NCBI GenBank assembly: GCA_035468355.1
Contig: DATITA010000079.1
Span: 39,782 to 103,781, forward strand
Direction of reading: 5' to 3'
Source of the DNA: DATKSS01 sp035468355
GTDB taxonomy: Bacteria; Chloroflexota; Dormibacteria; Dormibacterales; Dormibacteraceae
DNA length: 64,000 nucleotides
Under the pieces are notes generated by a model that did no database searches, had not been told where the DNA came from, and was given only the letters and a program-made list of their open reading frames with translations. This document shows, piece after piece, positions 10,561-19,496 of this stretch. How positions within the stretch are numbered: position 1 is the stretch's first letter; each line of letters starts with the position of its first letter. Made by a program: the position numbers and the translations under genes.

Positions 10561-11883
10561 ATGCGCAAGCGTTCGGCGCTGCGACTCGTGGGCTGCCTGT
10601 TTGCGCTGGCCGCCCTCTCGCCTTGGGCCGCCTCCGCGGCCACCCCACGCGTCGAGCAGGCGGACCTCACCGGCGACATCAACACGATCATGGCGTCGTA
10701 TATCGAGAGCTCGGTTAGCCGCGCCGAGGCGGACCACGCCAACGCGCTGCTGGTGGTGATGAACACCCCTGGCGGCATCTCCACCTCCATGGACGACATC
10801 GTCACAAGCCTGCTCAATTCCTCCGTACCCGTGGTCGTCTTTGTGTACCCGAGCGGCGCGCGCGCCGCTTCGGCCGGTCTGTTCGTGGCCCAGGCCGCCG
10901 ACGTGCTAGCCATGGCGCCCGGCACCAACATCGGATCGGCGCACCCCATCGACGCCTCGGGGGCAAACCTGACCGGGGACCTCGGCGCGAAAGTCTTGAA
11001 CGACGCGGTGACCCGAGTCCGAGCCCTGGCTTCGATGCACGGTCGCAACGCCGACTGGGCGGAGCAGGCGGTGCGCAACAGCGTGAACATCAATGCCGAG
11101 CAGGCGGTCAGCCTGCACGTCGCCGACGTCGAGGCGACCGACCCGGCGTCCTTGATGAATCTGATCGACGGACGCTCGCTCCCGCGCGCCAGCACGGCCC
11201 TCGTGCTGCACACCGCCGGCGCCCAGATCGGTGATTTCCCGATGCCGTTCTGGCAGGTGTTCTTGAACGCCCTGATCGACCCGACGATCGCGGCGCTGCT
11301 GATCATCGTCGCGGGTTACGGCATCATCACCGAGATGTCGACACCCGGCGCCATCCTGCCGGGGGTCATCGGGGGCCTGGCTGCGATCTTGGCCATCGTG
11401 TCGCTCGCCAACCTGCCCGTGAACATCGCCGGGGCGTTGATGATGCTCCTCGCCTTCATCCTCTTCATCGCCGATTTGAAAGCCCCGACGCACGGCATCC
11501 TCAGCGTCGGAGGCGTATTCGCGCTCGTCTTGGGCATGGCGTTTCTCATCAACACGGGACCGGTCGGGCTGGGCGTCAATCCTTGGATTTCCCTGGTCAC
11601 GGGCTTGCTGACGCTTGCCTTCTTCGCCTTGTTCATCCGTAAGGTGGTTGCCGCGCGACACCGCCCGGTGTTTTCGGGAGCCGAAAGCCTGGTGGGCTCG
11701 GTGGGCGAGGCGCGCGAGGACCTCGCCCCGCAAGGTCTAGTCTTTGTCGCAGGGGCCCTTTGGAAAGCCGTCGCGGCCCCCGCCACGATCCACGCCGGGT
11801 CGCCGGTGAAAGTGGTCGGGCGCCGAGGGCTCGAGCTCGAAGTGGTGCCCGGTGGGAACGGAAAAGCGGAGGAGAAGAATTAG
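10561..11883 (+). CDS. nfeD: NfeD-family membrane serine protease (ClpP-like plus NfeD tail)
   Basis: A membrane-bound NfeD long-form protein of 440 residues. It has an N-terminal signal peptide (LRLVGCLFALAALSPWAASA). The ClpP-class protease domain follows with MNTPGGISTSMDDI, nucleophile Ser104 in SGARAASAGLFVAQAAD, and the segment VRALASMHGRNADWAEQAV where the family places the catalytic lysine; here basic Arg residues occupy that area, so the dyad deserves an alignment. Four transmembrane helices (about residues 240-370) and a C-terminal NfeD/OB-fold (EVVPGGNGKAEE) complete it. The family cleaves the C-terminus of stomatin-like proteins. The slipin gene starts inside its stop codon, the standard nfeD-slipin operon. 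I chose ATG 10561 because it begins the signal peptide. Confidence 0.9.
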   Translation: MRKRSALRLVGCLFALAALSPWAASAATPRVEQADLTGDINTIMASYIESSVSRAEADHANALLVVMNTPGGISTSMDDIVTSLLNSSVPVVVFVYPSGARAASAGLFVAQAADVLAMAPGTNIGSAHPIDASGANLTGDLGAKVLNDAVTRVRALASMHGRNADWAEQAVRNSVNINAEQAVSLHVADVEATDPASLMNLIDGRSLPRASTALVLHTAGAQIGDFPMPFWQVFLNALIDPTIAALLIIVAGYGIITEMSTPGAILPGVIGGLAAILAIVSLANLPVNIAGALMMLLAFILFIADLKAPTHGILSVGGVFALVLGMAFLINTGPVGLGVNPWISLVTGLLTLAFFALFIRKVVAARHRPVFSGAESLVGSVGEAREDLAPQGLVFVAGALWKAVAAPATIHAGSPVKVVGRRGLELEVVPGGNGKAEEKN

Positions 11884-12704
11884 TGGACGTCACCTCGCTC
11901 GTCATCCTTGCTGTGGTCATCGTCCTCATCCTCGTCATCCTCTTCTCGAGCCTTAGGATCGCGAACGAGTACGAGCGCGGCGTGGTATTCCGCCTCGGCC
12001 GCTTGATCCCGCTGAAGGGACCGGGCCTCTTCTTCATCATCCCCTTCGGCATCGACCGCCTGGTCAAGATCGACCTTCGCACGATCACCCTCGAGGTGCC
12101 TCCCCAGGAGGTGATCACCAACGACAACGTGACGGCCAAGGTCAACGCCGTGATCTATTTCCAGGTGATCGACGCGCGTAAAGCGGTGACGCAGGTCCTG
12201 AACTACATCAACGCCACCTCGCAGATCGCCCAGACGACGCTGCGCGCGGCCCTCGGCCAGGCCACCCTCGACGAGCTGCTGGCCAACCGCGAGAAGATCA
12301 ACCAGAACCTGCAGAAGATCATCGACGAGCAGACCGAGCCGTGGGGCATCAAGGTGGCGGTGGTCGAGATCAAGGATGTGGAGCTTCCGTCCACCATGCA
12401 GCGGGCCATGGCCAAGCAGGCCGAGGCCGAGCGTGAGAAGCGGGCCAAGATCATCAATGCCGACGGAGAGTTCCAGGCCTCGCAGACCCTGGCCAACGCC
12501 GCGCAGGTGATCTCGTCTCAGCAGGGCGCGCTGCAACTGCGCTTTCTACAGACCATGGTGGAGATCGGGTCCGAGAAGAACACGACCATCTTGCTGCCGT
12601 TCCCCATCGAGCTCATCACTCCCCTCATCGAGTTCGGCAAGCGCCTCGACACGTCGTCTCCGCCGCCCCTCCCGGTTGCCGATAAGAGCCCGAAGTCGGG
12701 CTGA
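11883..12704 (+). CDS. slipin (stomatin/SPFH-domain membrane protein)
   Basis: A 273-residue SPFH protein, the usual partner and substrate of NfeD. It has one N-terminal membrane helix (SLVILAVVIVLILVILFSS), the SPFH domain starting NEYERGVVFRLGRL, the slipin motif LRTITLEVPPQEVITNDNVT, and a C-terminal coiled coil (AKQAEAEREKRAKII). The start is GTG 11883, overlapping the nfeD TAG by one base (TAGTG), with GGAGGAGAAG just upstream. Such proteins form oligomeric membrane microdomain scaffolds; the specific role here is unknown. Confidence 0.92.
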   Translation: MDVTSLVILAVVIVLILVILFSSLRIANEYERGVVFRLGRLIPLKGPGLFFIIPFGIDRLVKIDLRTITLEVPPQEVITNDNVTAKVNAVIYFQVIDARKAVTQVLNYINATSQIAQTTLRAALGQATLDELLANREKINQNLQKIIDEQTEPWGIKVAVVEIKDVELPSTMQRAMAKQAEAEREKRAKIINADGEFQASQTLANAAQVISSQQGALQLRFLQTMVEIGSEKNTTILLPFPIELITPLIEFGKRLDTSSPPPLPVADKSPKSG

Positions 12705-12850
12705 CCCCTCACCTCTTCCTCGACGCAAGCGCGGCGCTCGTCACGCTCACGCCGCTGCCCCTCATCCTGGCCGCGAACTCCGCCGTCGGGAAGCCGTGGG
12801 CGCGCATCGCTACCGCGGTCGCCGGCGGCCTCACGGCGGGATTCTTCTTT

Positions 12851-13777
12851 TTGCTGGGGGCGCTCGACCTCGCGGGCGCGCCGGTGCTCGCACCTGGGCT
12901 CACCGCAGACGCCAGGCTTGGCCTGGACATCGGCACGATGGCGACCGGGTTTGCCGCGGCGGCACTCGTTTCGAAGCCGGTGCGCGAGCAGCTGGCCAGG
13001 GTCATTCCAATCGATCCGGACAGCCCCGTGCATGCGCTGGCGCTCGTGCTGGCCGTGATCCTGTTCGGCACGCAGGTCACCTCGGTCGCCTTCACCAACG
13101 TTCTGGCCTCCGACCAATCGCAGGCCCCGCTGTCCCTCGGTGACCTCGTCCTGCAGGAGATCCCCTTCCTGATCCTTGGCCTGGCGGGGGTGGGCATTTT
13201 CATGCGTCGCAGCACGTCCGCGGCACTCGAGCGCCTGGGGGTGGTGGTTCCGCGGTGGTGGCAGGTGCCCCTGGCGCTCGCTGCGGCGGGCTTGTTCTTC
13301 GGTTTCGGCGATGCGATGGATGCCCTCAACCACACCGTCTCGCCGCAAGTGGCGCACCAGGTGGATATCACGACCCAGCACGTCTTCGGCGCCCTGGGCG
13401 GACCGGTGGGCATCGCCGCACTGGCGCTCGCCCCCGGAATCTGTGAGGAGATCCTGTTTCGCGGAGCCCTGCAGCCGCGCCTCGGAATCGTCCCCACCGC
13501 GCTGCTGTTCACGTCCATCCACACCCAGTACGGCCTGTCTGTCGACCTGCTCGCCGTGTTCGTGCTGGCTATCGGCCTGGGCGTGGTCCGGAAGTACACC
13601 AACACCACCACTTCCAGCCTCTGCCACACCACGTACAACCTGCTCGGAGGGATCGGGCTCTCGGGCGCCGCGTTCGGCGTCGGTGCGGGCGTGGACCTCA
13701 TCCTCGTCGCCATGTCCGCCTATGGGATCTGGTCGAGCACGCGCCGGCGCTCGGCCTCGCCCGCCAGCGCGCCTTAA
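12851..13777 (+). CDS. CPBP family intramembrane metalloprotease
   Basis: A polytopic membrane protein of the CPBP (CAAX protease/bacteriocin-processing, Abi) family. Motif 1 is EEILFRGALQPRLG. Motif 2 is FTSIHTQYG (HxxxY/F variant), and SSLCHTTYNLLGG carries the third conserved His. The first ATG/GTG/TTG is TTG 12851, but clear coding sequence with one or two more membrane helices (ALVTLTPLPLILAAN and ATAVAGGLTAGFFFL) continues in frame back to a CTG at 12701 that overlaps the slipin stop (CTGA). The true start may be that CTG. Family members process proteins or confer immunity; no substrate is suggested here. Confidence 0.8.
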   Translation: MLGALDLAGAPVLAPGLTADARLGLDIGTMATGFAAAALVSKPVREQLARVIPIDPDSPVHALALVLAVILFGTQVTSVAFTNVLASDQSQAPLSLGDLVLQEIPFLILGLAGVGIFMRRSTSAALERLGVVVPRWWQVPLALAAAGLFFGFGDAMDALNHTVSPQVAHQVDITTQHVFGALGGPVGIAALALAPGICEEILFRGALQPRLGIVPTALLFTSIHTQYGLSVDLLAVFVLAIGLGVVRKYTNTTTSSLCHTTYNLLGGIGLSGAAFGVGAGVDLILVAMSAYGIWSSTRRRSASPASAP

Positions 13778-13977
13778 CAAGCAGGGTTGCCGTGGCGCAC
13801 GGCCCGCGTTAGGTTCGAGCTACGGTGCGCAGGCTGGGGGAGGGGCCTGTCGGGAGTGGGAGGGCCCGACCAGGGAGTGGCAACTTCCTTGAAGCGGCCC
13901 CGGGGAAACGCAGTCCCGCGGCCGAGTGGGTCGCACGCCGATTAACGACCAGGGTGGGCACCGGGCGTCCCGCTCGT

Positions 13978-13983
13978 TAGAAT
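13978..13983 (+). promoter_or_regulatory. -10 element of parA
   Basis: TAGAAT ends 8 bases before the parA ATG at 13992, in the 214-base gap after the CPBP gene. There is no Shine-Dalgarno sequence, so the transcript is probably leaderless. I found no convincing gene in the rest of that gap, only GC-rich sequence. Confidence 0.5.
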
Positions 13984-13991
13984 TCACCCCA

Positions 13992-14807
13992 ATGGCCCCA
14001 GATATAGGAGCGGCACACGAGGCCAGCCCCAAGATGTTGGCGACCACCACCCCACCGGTGATCGCAGTGGTGAACCAGAAGGGCGGCGTGGGCAAGACCA
14101 CCACCGCCATCAACCTGGCGGCGGCGCTCGCCGAGCTCGGGCACCCGACTCTACTGGTCGATCTTGATCCCCAGGCCAACTCCACCTCGGGTCTCGGCCT
14201 CGACCCCACGCGCGCCCGGCTCAACGTGTACCACCTGCTGACCGGCGAAGCCTCGGTCGATGAGGTCGCGCAGCCGACGGGCGTCCCGGGACTTTCGCTG
14301 GTCCCCTCGCACATCGACCTCGCCGGCGCCGAGATCGAGATGGCAGCCCTTGACCGACGCGAAGACCTCTTGCGCAAAGCGCTCTCGACACTGCCCCCCG
14401 GCGTCGAGGTCGTCCTCATCGACTGTCCCCCGTCCCTCGGCCTCCTCACGCTCAACGCACTCGCGGCCGCGACGGGCATGTTGATCCCGACGCAGTGCGA
14501 GTACTTCGCCCTCGAGGGCCTGCGCCACCTCATGTACACGCACCAGCTCGTCCGCTCGCGGCTGAACCCCAAGCTCGCGATCGCGGGCATCCTCATGACG
14601 CAATTTGACGCACGCACCACATTGGCGTGGGACGTGCTCGAAACCGTGCGCCGCTCGTATCCCCACCACATCCTTCAAACCTTCATACCGCGCAACGTGC
14701 GCATCAGCGAAGCGCCCAGCCACGGCAAGTCGGTGATCGAATACGACCCCACATGTCGAGGCGCGGTCGCGTACCGCGCTCTCGCGAAGGAGCTGTTGGA
14801 AAGATGA
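13992..14807 (+). CDS. parA: chromosome partitioning ATPase ParA (Soj)
   Basis: ParA is the Walker-type ATPase that moves ParB-parS complexes during chromosome segregation. The deviant Walker A motif is VVNQKGGVGKTTTAINL, switch I/Walker A' is DLDPQANSTSGLG, and Walker B is VVLIDCPPSLGLLT. The family C-terminus IPRNVRISEAPSHGKSVIEY is intact. The protein is 271 residues from ATG 13992. It overlaps parB by 4 bases (ATGA). Its place beside the origin fits a chromosomal Soj rather than a plasmid ParA. Confidence 0.95.
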   Translation: MAPDIGAAHEASPKMLATTTPPVIAVVNQKGGVGKTTTAINLAAALAELGHPTLLVDLDPQANSTSGLGLDPTRARLNVYHLLTGEASVDEVAQPTGVPGLSLVPSHIDLAGAEIEMAALDRREDLLRKALSTLPPGVEVVLIDCPPSLGLLTLNALAAATGMLIPTQCEYFALEGLRHLMYTHQLVRSRLNPKLAIAGILMTQFDARTTLAWDVLETVRRSYPHHILQTFIPRNVRISEAPSHGKSVIEYDPTCRGAVAYRALAKELLER

Positions 14808-15646
14808 CGCAACCACGCGCACGCGGACTCGGACGCGGACTCGATGCCCTCATCCCGATGTCGCGCGACGGCGAGGCGATGGTCCCCCAGATGATCGCCG
14901 TGGACCAGATTCGTCCCTCGCATCAGCAGGTGCGAACGCGATTCGATGCCGAGCCCCTGGGGGAGCTGGCGGAGTCGATCCGCCTGCACGGTGTCTTGCA
15001 GCCCCTGCTCGTGCGGCGCCTGACCGACGGCTACGAGCTCATCGCCGGCGAGCGACGGTGGCGCGCGGCCAGGCTGGCAGGCCTGACTGCGGTGCCGGCA
15101 GTGGTGCGCACCGGTGGCGGCAACGACGAGCAGCTCGTGCTCGGGCTGATCGAGAACCTACAGCGCACGGACCTCGACCCGATCGAGGAGGCGCGAGGCC
15201 TGCGCCGGCTGACAGAAGAGTTCGCATTGACGCACGAGGAGGTTGCCCAGCGCCTCGGCAAGCATCGCGTTTCTGTGACGCAGTCGTTGCGCCTTCTCGG
15301 CGGCTGCGCCGCCGTGCAGTCGGCCGTCGCCGCCGGCGCCATCACCGCAGGCCACGCGCGCGCACTGATCGGCCTGGAGACGCAGGCCGCGCAGGAGCAT
15401 GGGCTCAAGGTCGTCGTGGCGCGGCACCTGTCCGTGCGCCAGACGGAGAACTGGGTGCGCTCATACCGGCCGCGGCCCCGGCTTCGCGCTGACTCGACGG
15501 CGGACGTTCGCGCCCTCGCGGCCGACATCGAGTCGACCGTCGGCCTCCCCGTCAAGGTCAGCGGCACGATGAACCGCGGCAAGATCGAGCTCCGCTATTC
15601 GAGCCGCGAGGAGCTGGAGCGGGTCTGCGCTAAGCTCCTCTCCTAA
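14804..15646 (+). CDS. parB: chromosome partitioning protein ParB (Spo0J)
   Basis: ParB is the CTP-dependent clamp that loads at parS. The 280-residue protein begins MTQPRARGLGRGLDALIP, the usual ParA-stimulating N-terminus. The CTP-binding motifs are LRLHGVLQP-like (SIRLHGVLQPLLVR) and AGERRWRAARLAGL. A helix-turn-helix (LTHEEVAQRLGKHRVSVTQSLRLL) reads parS. The C-terminal dimer domain ends the protein. The start ATG overlaps the parA stop. Confidence 0.95.
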   Translation: MTQPRARGLGRGLDALIPMSRDGEAMVPQMIAVDQIRPSHQQVRTRFDAEPLGELAESIRLHGVLQPLLVRRLTDGYELIAGERRWRAARLAGLTAVPAVVRTGGGNDEQLVLGLIENLQRTDLDPIEEARGLRRLTEEFALTHEEVAQRLGKHRVSVTQSLRLLGGCAAVQSAVAAGAITAGHARALIGLETQAAQEHGLKVVVARHLSVRQTENWVRSYRPRPRLRADSTADVRALAADIESTVGLPVKVSGTMNRGKIELRYSSREELERVCAKLLS

Positions 15647-15650
15647 TTTC

Positions 15651-16271
15651 ATGGCCGTTCCACAACCTCAGGCGGCCGGCGCCGCACCGAAAGAGTCTTC
15701 GACGCTCCTTTCGCTGCTCCGTGAGTTCTTCGAGGTCATCGTCCTCGCGGTCATCCTCTACTTCGGGATCAGCTTCGCGATTCAGGCGGTTCACGTCGAA
15801 GGACTCTCGATGTTCGCAACGCTGAACGACAACGACTACCTCATCGCAGACAAGGTCGACTACCGCTTCCACACCCCTCAGCGTGGCGACATCATCATCC
15901 TGAGGCCGCCGACCGACAACTCGCAGGACTTCATCAAAAGGGTGATTGCGCTGCCTGGCGAGCGTCTTCTGATCCGCGACGGAACCGTTTACATCAACGG
16001 GCACAAGCTCGACGAGCCTTATCTCCCCGAAGCCTGGACGACATTCAACAACTGGCCCGCCAACGGAAGCGATGGGCAGGTCATGGGTCCCAACGACTAT
16101 TTCGTCATGGGCGACAATCGCAACCGCTCGCAGGATTCGCGCGTGTTCGGCCCGATCAGGCAGGACCGCATCGATGGTCGCGCATGGTTCCGAATCTGGC
16201 CGTTCTCGAGCTTCGGCAACATCTACGCGCAACTGCCCACCCTGGAGACGTCGACCGCGTCCGTAGGTTGA
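15651..16271 (+). CDS. lepB: signal peptidase I
   Basis: LepB removes signal peptides from secreted proteins. This 206-residue type I enzyme has one N-terminal membrane helix (FFEVIVLAVILYFGISFAI). The catalytic Ser53 is in HVEGLSMFATL and the general base Lys96 is in DFIKRVIALPGE. Box E is MGDNRNRSQDSRVFGPI. The residue after Ser-Met is Phe-Ala rather than the more usual x-Pro. It starts 4 bases after parB and is probably co-transcribed with parAB, which is not a common linkage. Confidence 0.94.
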   Translation: MAVPQPQAAGAAPKESSTLLSLLREFFEVIVLAVILYFGISFAIQAVHVEGLSMFATLNDNDYLIADKVDYRFHTPQRGDIIILRPPTDNSQDFIKRVIALPGERLLIRDGTVYINGHKLDEPYLPEAWTTFNNWPANGSDGQVMGPNDYFVMGDNRNRSQDSRVFGPIRQDRIDGRAWFRIWPFSSFGNIYAQLPTLETSTASVG

Positions 16272-16283
16272 CCCGGCGCAGGC

Positions 16284-17555
16284 TCAGGCGCCGATCGCCA
16301 GCCTGAACCCGCGGTCGCGCGCGAACGGTCCAATCACGGCCATCTGCGCAGCGCCATTCAGCACCTGGCCGGCGACCCTCTTGACGTCGGCAGCGGTCAC
16401 GGCGTCGACGAGCTCGAGCTCCTCCTCGATGGTCTTGATCTCGCCGAACAGAAGCTCCTGATAGGTCAGCCAGAAAGACACCCCGTTAGTGGTTTCGAGC
16501 TCCAGGCGGAGGCGGCCCTTCGTGAACTCCTTGGCGCGCGCGATCTCGTCGGGCGCGATCTCGCGTTCGCACAGTGAACGCAGCTCTGCCATGACTGCGT
16601 TCACCGCATCGACCGCCTTCTTCGGCTCGACGCCGATGTACACACCGAGGTAGCCGGTGTCGCGGTGCTTCTGCGTGAAGCTGTGCACGTCGTATGCAAG
16701 CCCGAGCCTTTCGCGGATGTTCAAGAACAGCCGTGAGCTCATGCCTTCGCCAAGCACCGTGTTGAGCAGGTCGAGTGCGTAGCGGTCCGGATCCCGGTAG
16801 CTCATGGCGCGCATCCCCAGGCAGATGTGAGCCTGTTCGGTCTGCCTGCGACGGACCAGCACGCGCGGGCCCGCCAGGGGGAGCGGTGTGGCGGACGAAA
16901 GGTCGCTGTCTGGCTCCGGGCTCAAGGTCAATCGTCGATCGATGGCCGCGCGCGTGGCAGCTTCGTCCACCACGCCCGCCACGCCGATGACCAGGTTCGG
17001 GAGTCGGTAGTGCGAGTCGGCGTACTCGAGGATGTCGTCGTGCGTCAGGCGGGCCACCGACTCTTCGGTTCCGGCGATGTCACGTCCCAGCGGATGGCCC
17101 GGCCAGATCAACTCTTCGAACACGTTCTGCACAAAATCCTGCGGCTGATCCTGGTACATCCTCAACTCTTCGAGAATTACGGTCCGCTCGCGCTCCAGGT
17201 CGTCGGGGTCGAGCTTCGAGTTGGAGACGATGTCGAAAAGCACGTCCAGGCCCAGCTCGAGATGCTCGGATGGAACCCGCGCCCAGTAAGCGGTCAGCTC
17301 CTTGTCAGTCGAGGCGTTGATGAAGCCGCCGACACCCTCGATCGCGTCCGCAATCTCCTTGGACGAGGCGCGTTTCTTCGTGCCCTTGAAGTAAAGGTGC
17401 TCGATGAAGTGCGACACGCCCGCCAACCGATCGTCTTCGAGGCGCGAGCCGCCGGCAAACATGAGGACCACGCTCGTCGACAGCCGCTCCGGCATCGGCG
17501 CGGTGACCAGCTTGGCGCCCCCGGCCAGCGATTGAACTCGATGAAAAGAGCGCAT
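16284..17555 (-). CDS. M16 family zinc peptidase (insulinase-like)
   Basis: A 423-residue M16B peptidase of the mitochondrial-processing-peptidase type. The inverted zinc motif HxxEH is in VSHFIEHLYFKGT, and the downstream Glu ligand is in ERTVILEELRMYQDQP. The second half has the inactive M16 repeat with FxxGMSSRLFLNIRERLGLAYDV-type residues (GEGMSSRLF). Length fits the single-chain dimeric peptidases. A TATACT hexamer lies 9 bases before the ATG. It converges with lepB. The substrate cannot be read from sequence; in many bacteria the homologue sits beside pnp. Confidence 0.9.
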   Translation of the reverse strand: MRSFHRVQSLAGGAKLVTAPMPERLSTSVVLMFAGGSRLEDDRLAGVSHFIEHLYFKGTKKRASSKEIADAIEGVGGFINASTDKELTAYWARVPSEHLELGLDVLFDIVSNSKLDPDDLERERTVILEELRMYQDQPQDFVQNVFEELIWPGHPLGRDIAGTEESVARLTHDDILEYADSHYRLPNLVIGVAGVVDEAATRAAIDRRLTLSPEPDSDLSSATPLPLAGPRVLVRRRQTEQAHICLGMRAMSYRDPDRYALDLLNTVLGEGMSSRLFLNIRERLGLAYDVHSFTQKHRDTGYLGVYIGVEPKKAVDAVNAVMAELRSLCEREIAPDEIARAKEFTKGRLRLELETTNGVSFWLTYQELLFGEIKTIEEELELVDAVTAADVKRVAGQVLNGAAQMAVIGPFARDRGFRLAIGA

Positions 17556-17602
17556 GGGACGGCCAGTATAGGACCGGCCGATCGCGCCGACCGGCGACCG
17601 CC

Positions 17603-17878
17603 TCAGTTGACGGAAGTGCCCTCCTGCAGGGCGCCGAGCGCCGCGTAAAGGGTCATGGCCACAAAGTCAGCCGGCATCCCGTCGGATACTGCATCCAGCG
17701 CTTCGCCGAGGTAGCGGCGCACATTGGGGACGGAGTCGACCTCGGACAGCTCGAGGCAGTCGCGGATCGCCTCGGCGATCTCGGTGGGTGTGATCTCCTC
17801 GTCGCCGGCCCCGTCCGACACCGAGTTGATCAGCGCGATGGCGCGCCGGATGCTCTCAGCGCCCGCCCGGCCCGGCAT
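17603..17878 (-). CDS. small conserved-looking protein, function unknown
   Basis: A 91-residue acidic, mostly alpha-helical protein with no signal peptide, membrane segment or cysteine pair. I do not recognise its family. It has two helical blocks (ITPTEIAEAIRDCLELSEV and VRRYLGEALDAVSDG). An AGGGGA Shine-Dalgarno-like motif precedes the ATG, and it lies between jag and the M16 peptidase on the same strand with short gaps, so it is probably real and co-transcribed. Confidence 0.6.
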   Translation of the reverse strand: MPGRAGAESIRRAIALINSVSDGAGDEEITPTEIAEAIRDCLELSEVDSVPNVRRYLGEALDAVSDGMPADFVAMTLYAALGALQEGTSVN

Positions 17879-17895
17879 TCCCCTGGAGTACGCGG

Positions 17896-18537
17896 CTACC
17901 CGGCCGCCGGTTTGCGCGGGCCAACGACGACTCGGCGCTCGGGCTCGTCGCCGATGCTGCCGCTGGTGACATCGGGGTCGCCTTCGAGGGCAAGGTGGAT
18001 GGCTCGGCGTTCGAACGGCTGCATCGCGTCCAGCGTGATCGGGTCGCCGGTCATCTTCACCTGGCGCGCAGCGCGCAGCGCGATCTCGCGCACGGTGTGC
18101 TCGCGCCTCTGCCGGTAACGCTCGACGTCGACGATGATCCGCTCGCCCTCGTCGAGGTGCTTGCCGACCATCACATTGGTCACCGACTGCAGGGCGCGCA
18201 GCGTCTCTCCGCGCCAGCCGATGAGAGCGCCGAGGTCGCGCCCGCTGATGTCGAGCGTGATCGGCTCGCTGGCCGGGCGGACCGAGACCTGGGCCCGCAC
18301 GCCCATGTGCTTCAAGAGACCTTCGACCAGCGTGCGTGCCAGCTCCGCCTTGCCATTCGGGGCCGCTGCCGCACCCCGCTCGGCGGTGGGGTCGATCACG
18401 CTCACCTCGACCACGGTCTCGTCAGCGGTCTCGCTCAACACCTTGACGTCCACGTTCCTGCGGCTCTCTTTCAGCTCTATCAACGCCGCGTCGACCGCCT
18501 CGTCAAGCGTGCGGCCCCGCCCTTCTGCCGATTTCAT
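17896..18537 (-). CDS. jag: Jag/KhpB RNA-binding protein
   Basis: A 213-residue SpoIIIJ-associated protein. It has an N-terminal Jag-N domain (GRGRTLDEAVDAALIEL). A KH domain follows with ISGRDLGALIGWRGETLRALQ, where GWRG replaces GxxG. The R3H domain has RYRQRREHTVREIALRAARQV and ends MQPFERRAIHLALEG. It follows yidC on the same strand, the conserved order, with AAGGAG 9 bases before its ATG. Family members bind RNA and affect cell division and envelope growth. Confidence 0.93.
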   Translation of the reverse strand: MKSAEGRGRTLDEAVDAALIELKESRRNVDVKVLSETADETVVEVSVIDPTAERGAAAAPNGKAELARTLVEGLLKHMGVRAQVSVRPASEPITLDISGRDLGALIGWRGETLRALQSVTNVMVGKHLDEGERIIVDVERYRQRREHTVREIALRAARQVKMTGDPITLDAMQPFERRAIHLALEGDPDVTSGSIGDEPERRVVVGPRKPAAG

Positions 18538-18556
18538 CAGCGCTTACTCCTTGCCC

Positions 18557-19408
18557 TCACTTGGTGGGCTTCTTGGGTTTGGAGCCGTTCGATGGTCCGT
18601 TCTTGGGGCCCGCGCCCGGTCCTTTCTTCGGCGGCGGCGACGGCGCTCCCCCGGCCACGGCCCTGAACCTGGCCGGCAATATGTTCCCCCAACCGACCAC
18701 GAAGCTCTGCTGAATGATACTGACGCAGTTCCCGATGAACCAGTAGAGGCCCAGGCCGGCGGGGACGTTAAGCGCGAAGTAGCCGATCATCAGCGGCGAG
18801 AGCCAGACCATCGTCCGCTGCATCTGCTGGGTCTGCAGCTCCTGCTCGGTGGGGTTGACGGGGGGCGGCATCTGCAGCATCCGCGACTGCACGAGGGTGG
18901 TCAGGGCCGCGAGCAGCGGGAACGCAAGATAACGGATGTCGGGAATCGGAAGCGATGCGAACAGCGGGTGATGGTTGGGGTTGTCGTTGAGGTTGGGCAC
19001 GAAAAGGAAATGGGCCGCCACGTGCGCGCTCGAGGCGAAGTCGCGAAAGACGTAATAGAGGGCTATCAGGACCGGCATCTGGACCACCAGCGGCAGACAG
19101 CCGATCATGCCGCCCAGCGGGTTGACGCCGTGCTCCTGGTAAAGCTTCATCATCTCGGCGTTCAGCTTCTGAGGGTCCTTCTTGTACTTCTTGCGAAGGT
19201 CGGCGACCTGGGGCGCGAGCTTTCGCTGCTCGGCCATCGACTTGCGCTGAGTGACCAACTGGAACTGCTGAAGGGGCGCAAGGAGGAGCCTGATCATGAT
19301 CGTGAGGGCGATGATCGCCATGCCGTACGCGCCAATGGCGTCCAGGATCCCGACGGTCTGGAAATGGACGTCGATGTAGGACAGGAGCGAGGCAAGCGGG
19401 TGCTTCAC
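18557..19408 (-). CDS. yidC: membrane protein insertase YidC
   Basis: YidC/Oxa1 inserts membrane proteins with or without SecYEG. The 283-residue protein has five membrane segments, the conserved YGMAIIALTIMIRLLLAPLQ with the groove Arg, the coiled cytoplasmic hairpin KLAPQVADLRKKYKKDPQKL, and a Pro/Lys-rich tail. The first canonical start is GTG 19408. However, an in-frame extension to ATC 19468 (HLSSFFDVFKPVVDLW) follows an AGGAGAGAG motif at optimal distance, while nothing resembling a ribosome site precedes GTG 19408. See findings. Confidence 0.93.
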   Translation of the reverse strand: MKHPLASLLSYIDVHFQTVGILDAIGAYGMAIIALTIMIRLLLAPLQQFQLVTQRKSMAEQRKLAPQVADLRKKYKKDPQKLNAEMMKLYQEHGVNPLGGMIGCLPLVVQMPVLIALYYVFRDFASSAHVAAHFLFVPNLNDNPNHHPLFASLPIPDIRYLAFPLLAALTTLVQSRMLQMPPPVNPTEQELQTQQMQRTMVWLSPLMIGYFALNVPAGLGLYWFIGNCVSIIQQSFVVGWGNILPARFRAVAGGAPSPPPKKGPGAGPKNGPSNGSKPKKPTK

Positions 19409-19496
19409 GACCAGCGTCCACAGGTCGACAACCGGCTTGAAAACGTCAAAAAACGAGCTCAGGTGGATGGTGACTCTCTCCTAGATGAGACCGTGG

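Noticed and set aside
13778..13991. Possible small RNA or gene in the CPBP-parA gap
   Set aside because: GC-rich with some short inverted repeats but no tRNA-like fold, ribosome site or convincing reading frame; only the parA -10 box is supported.
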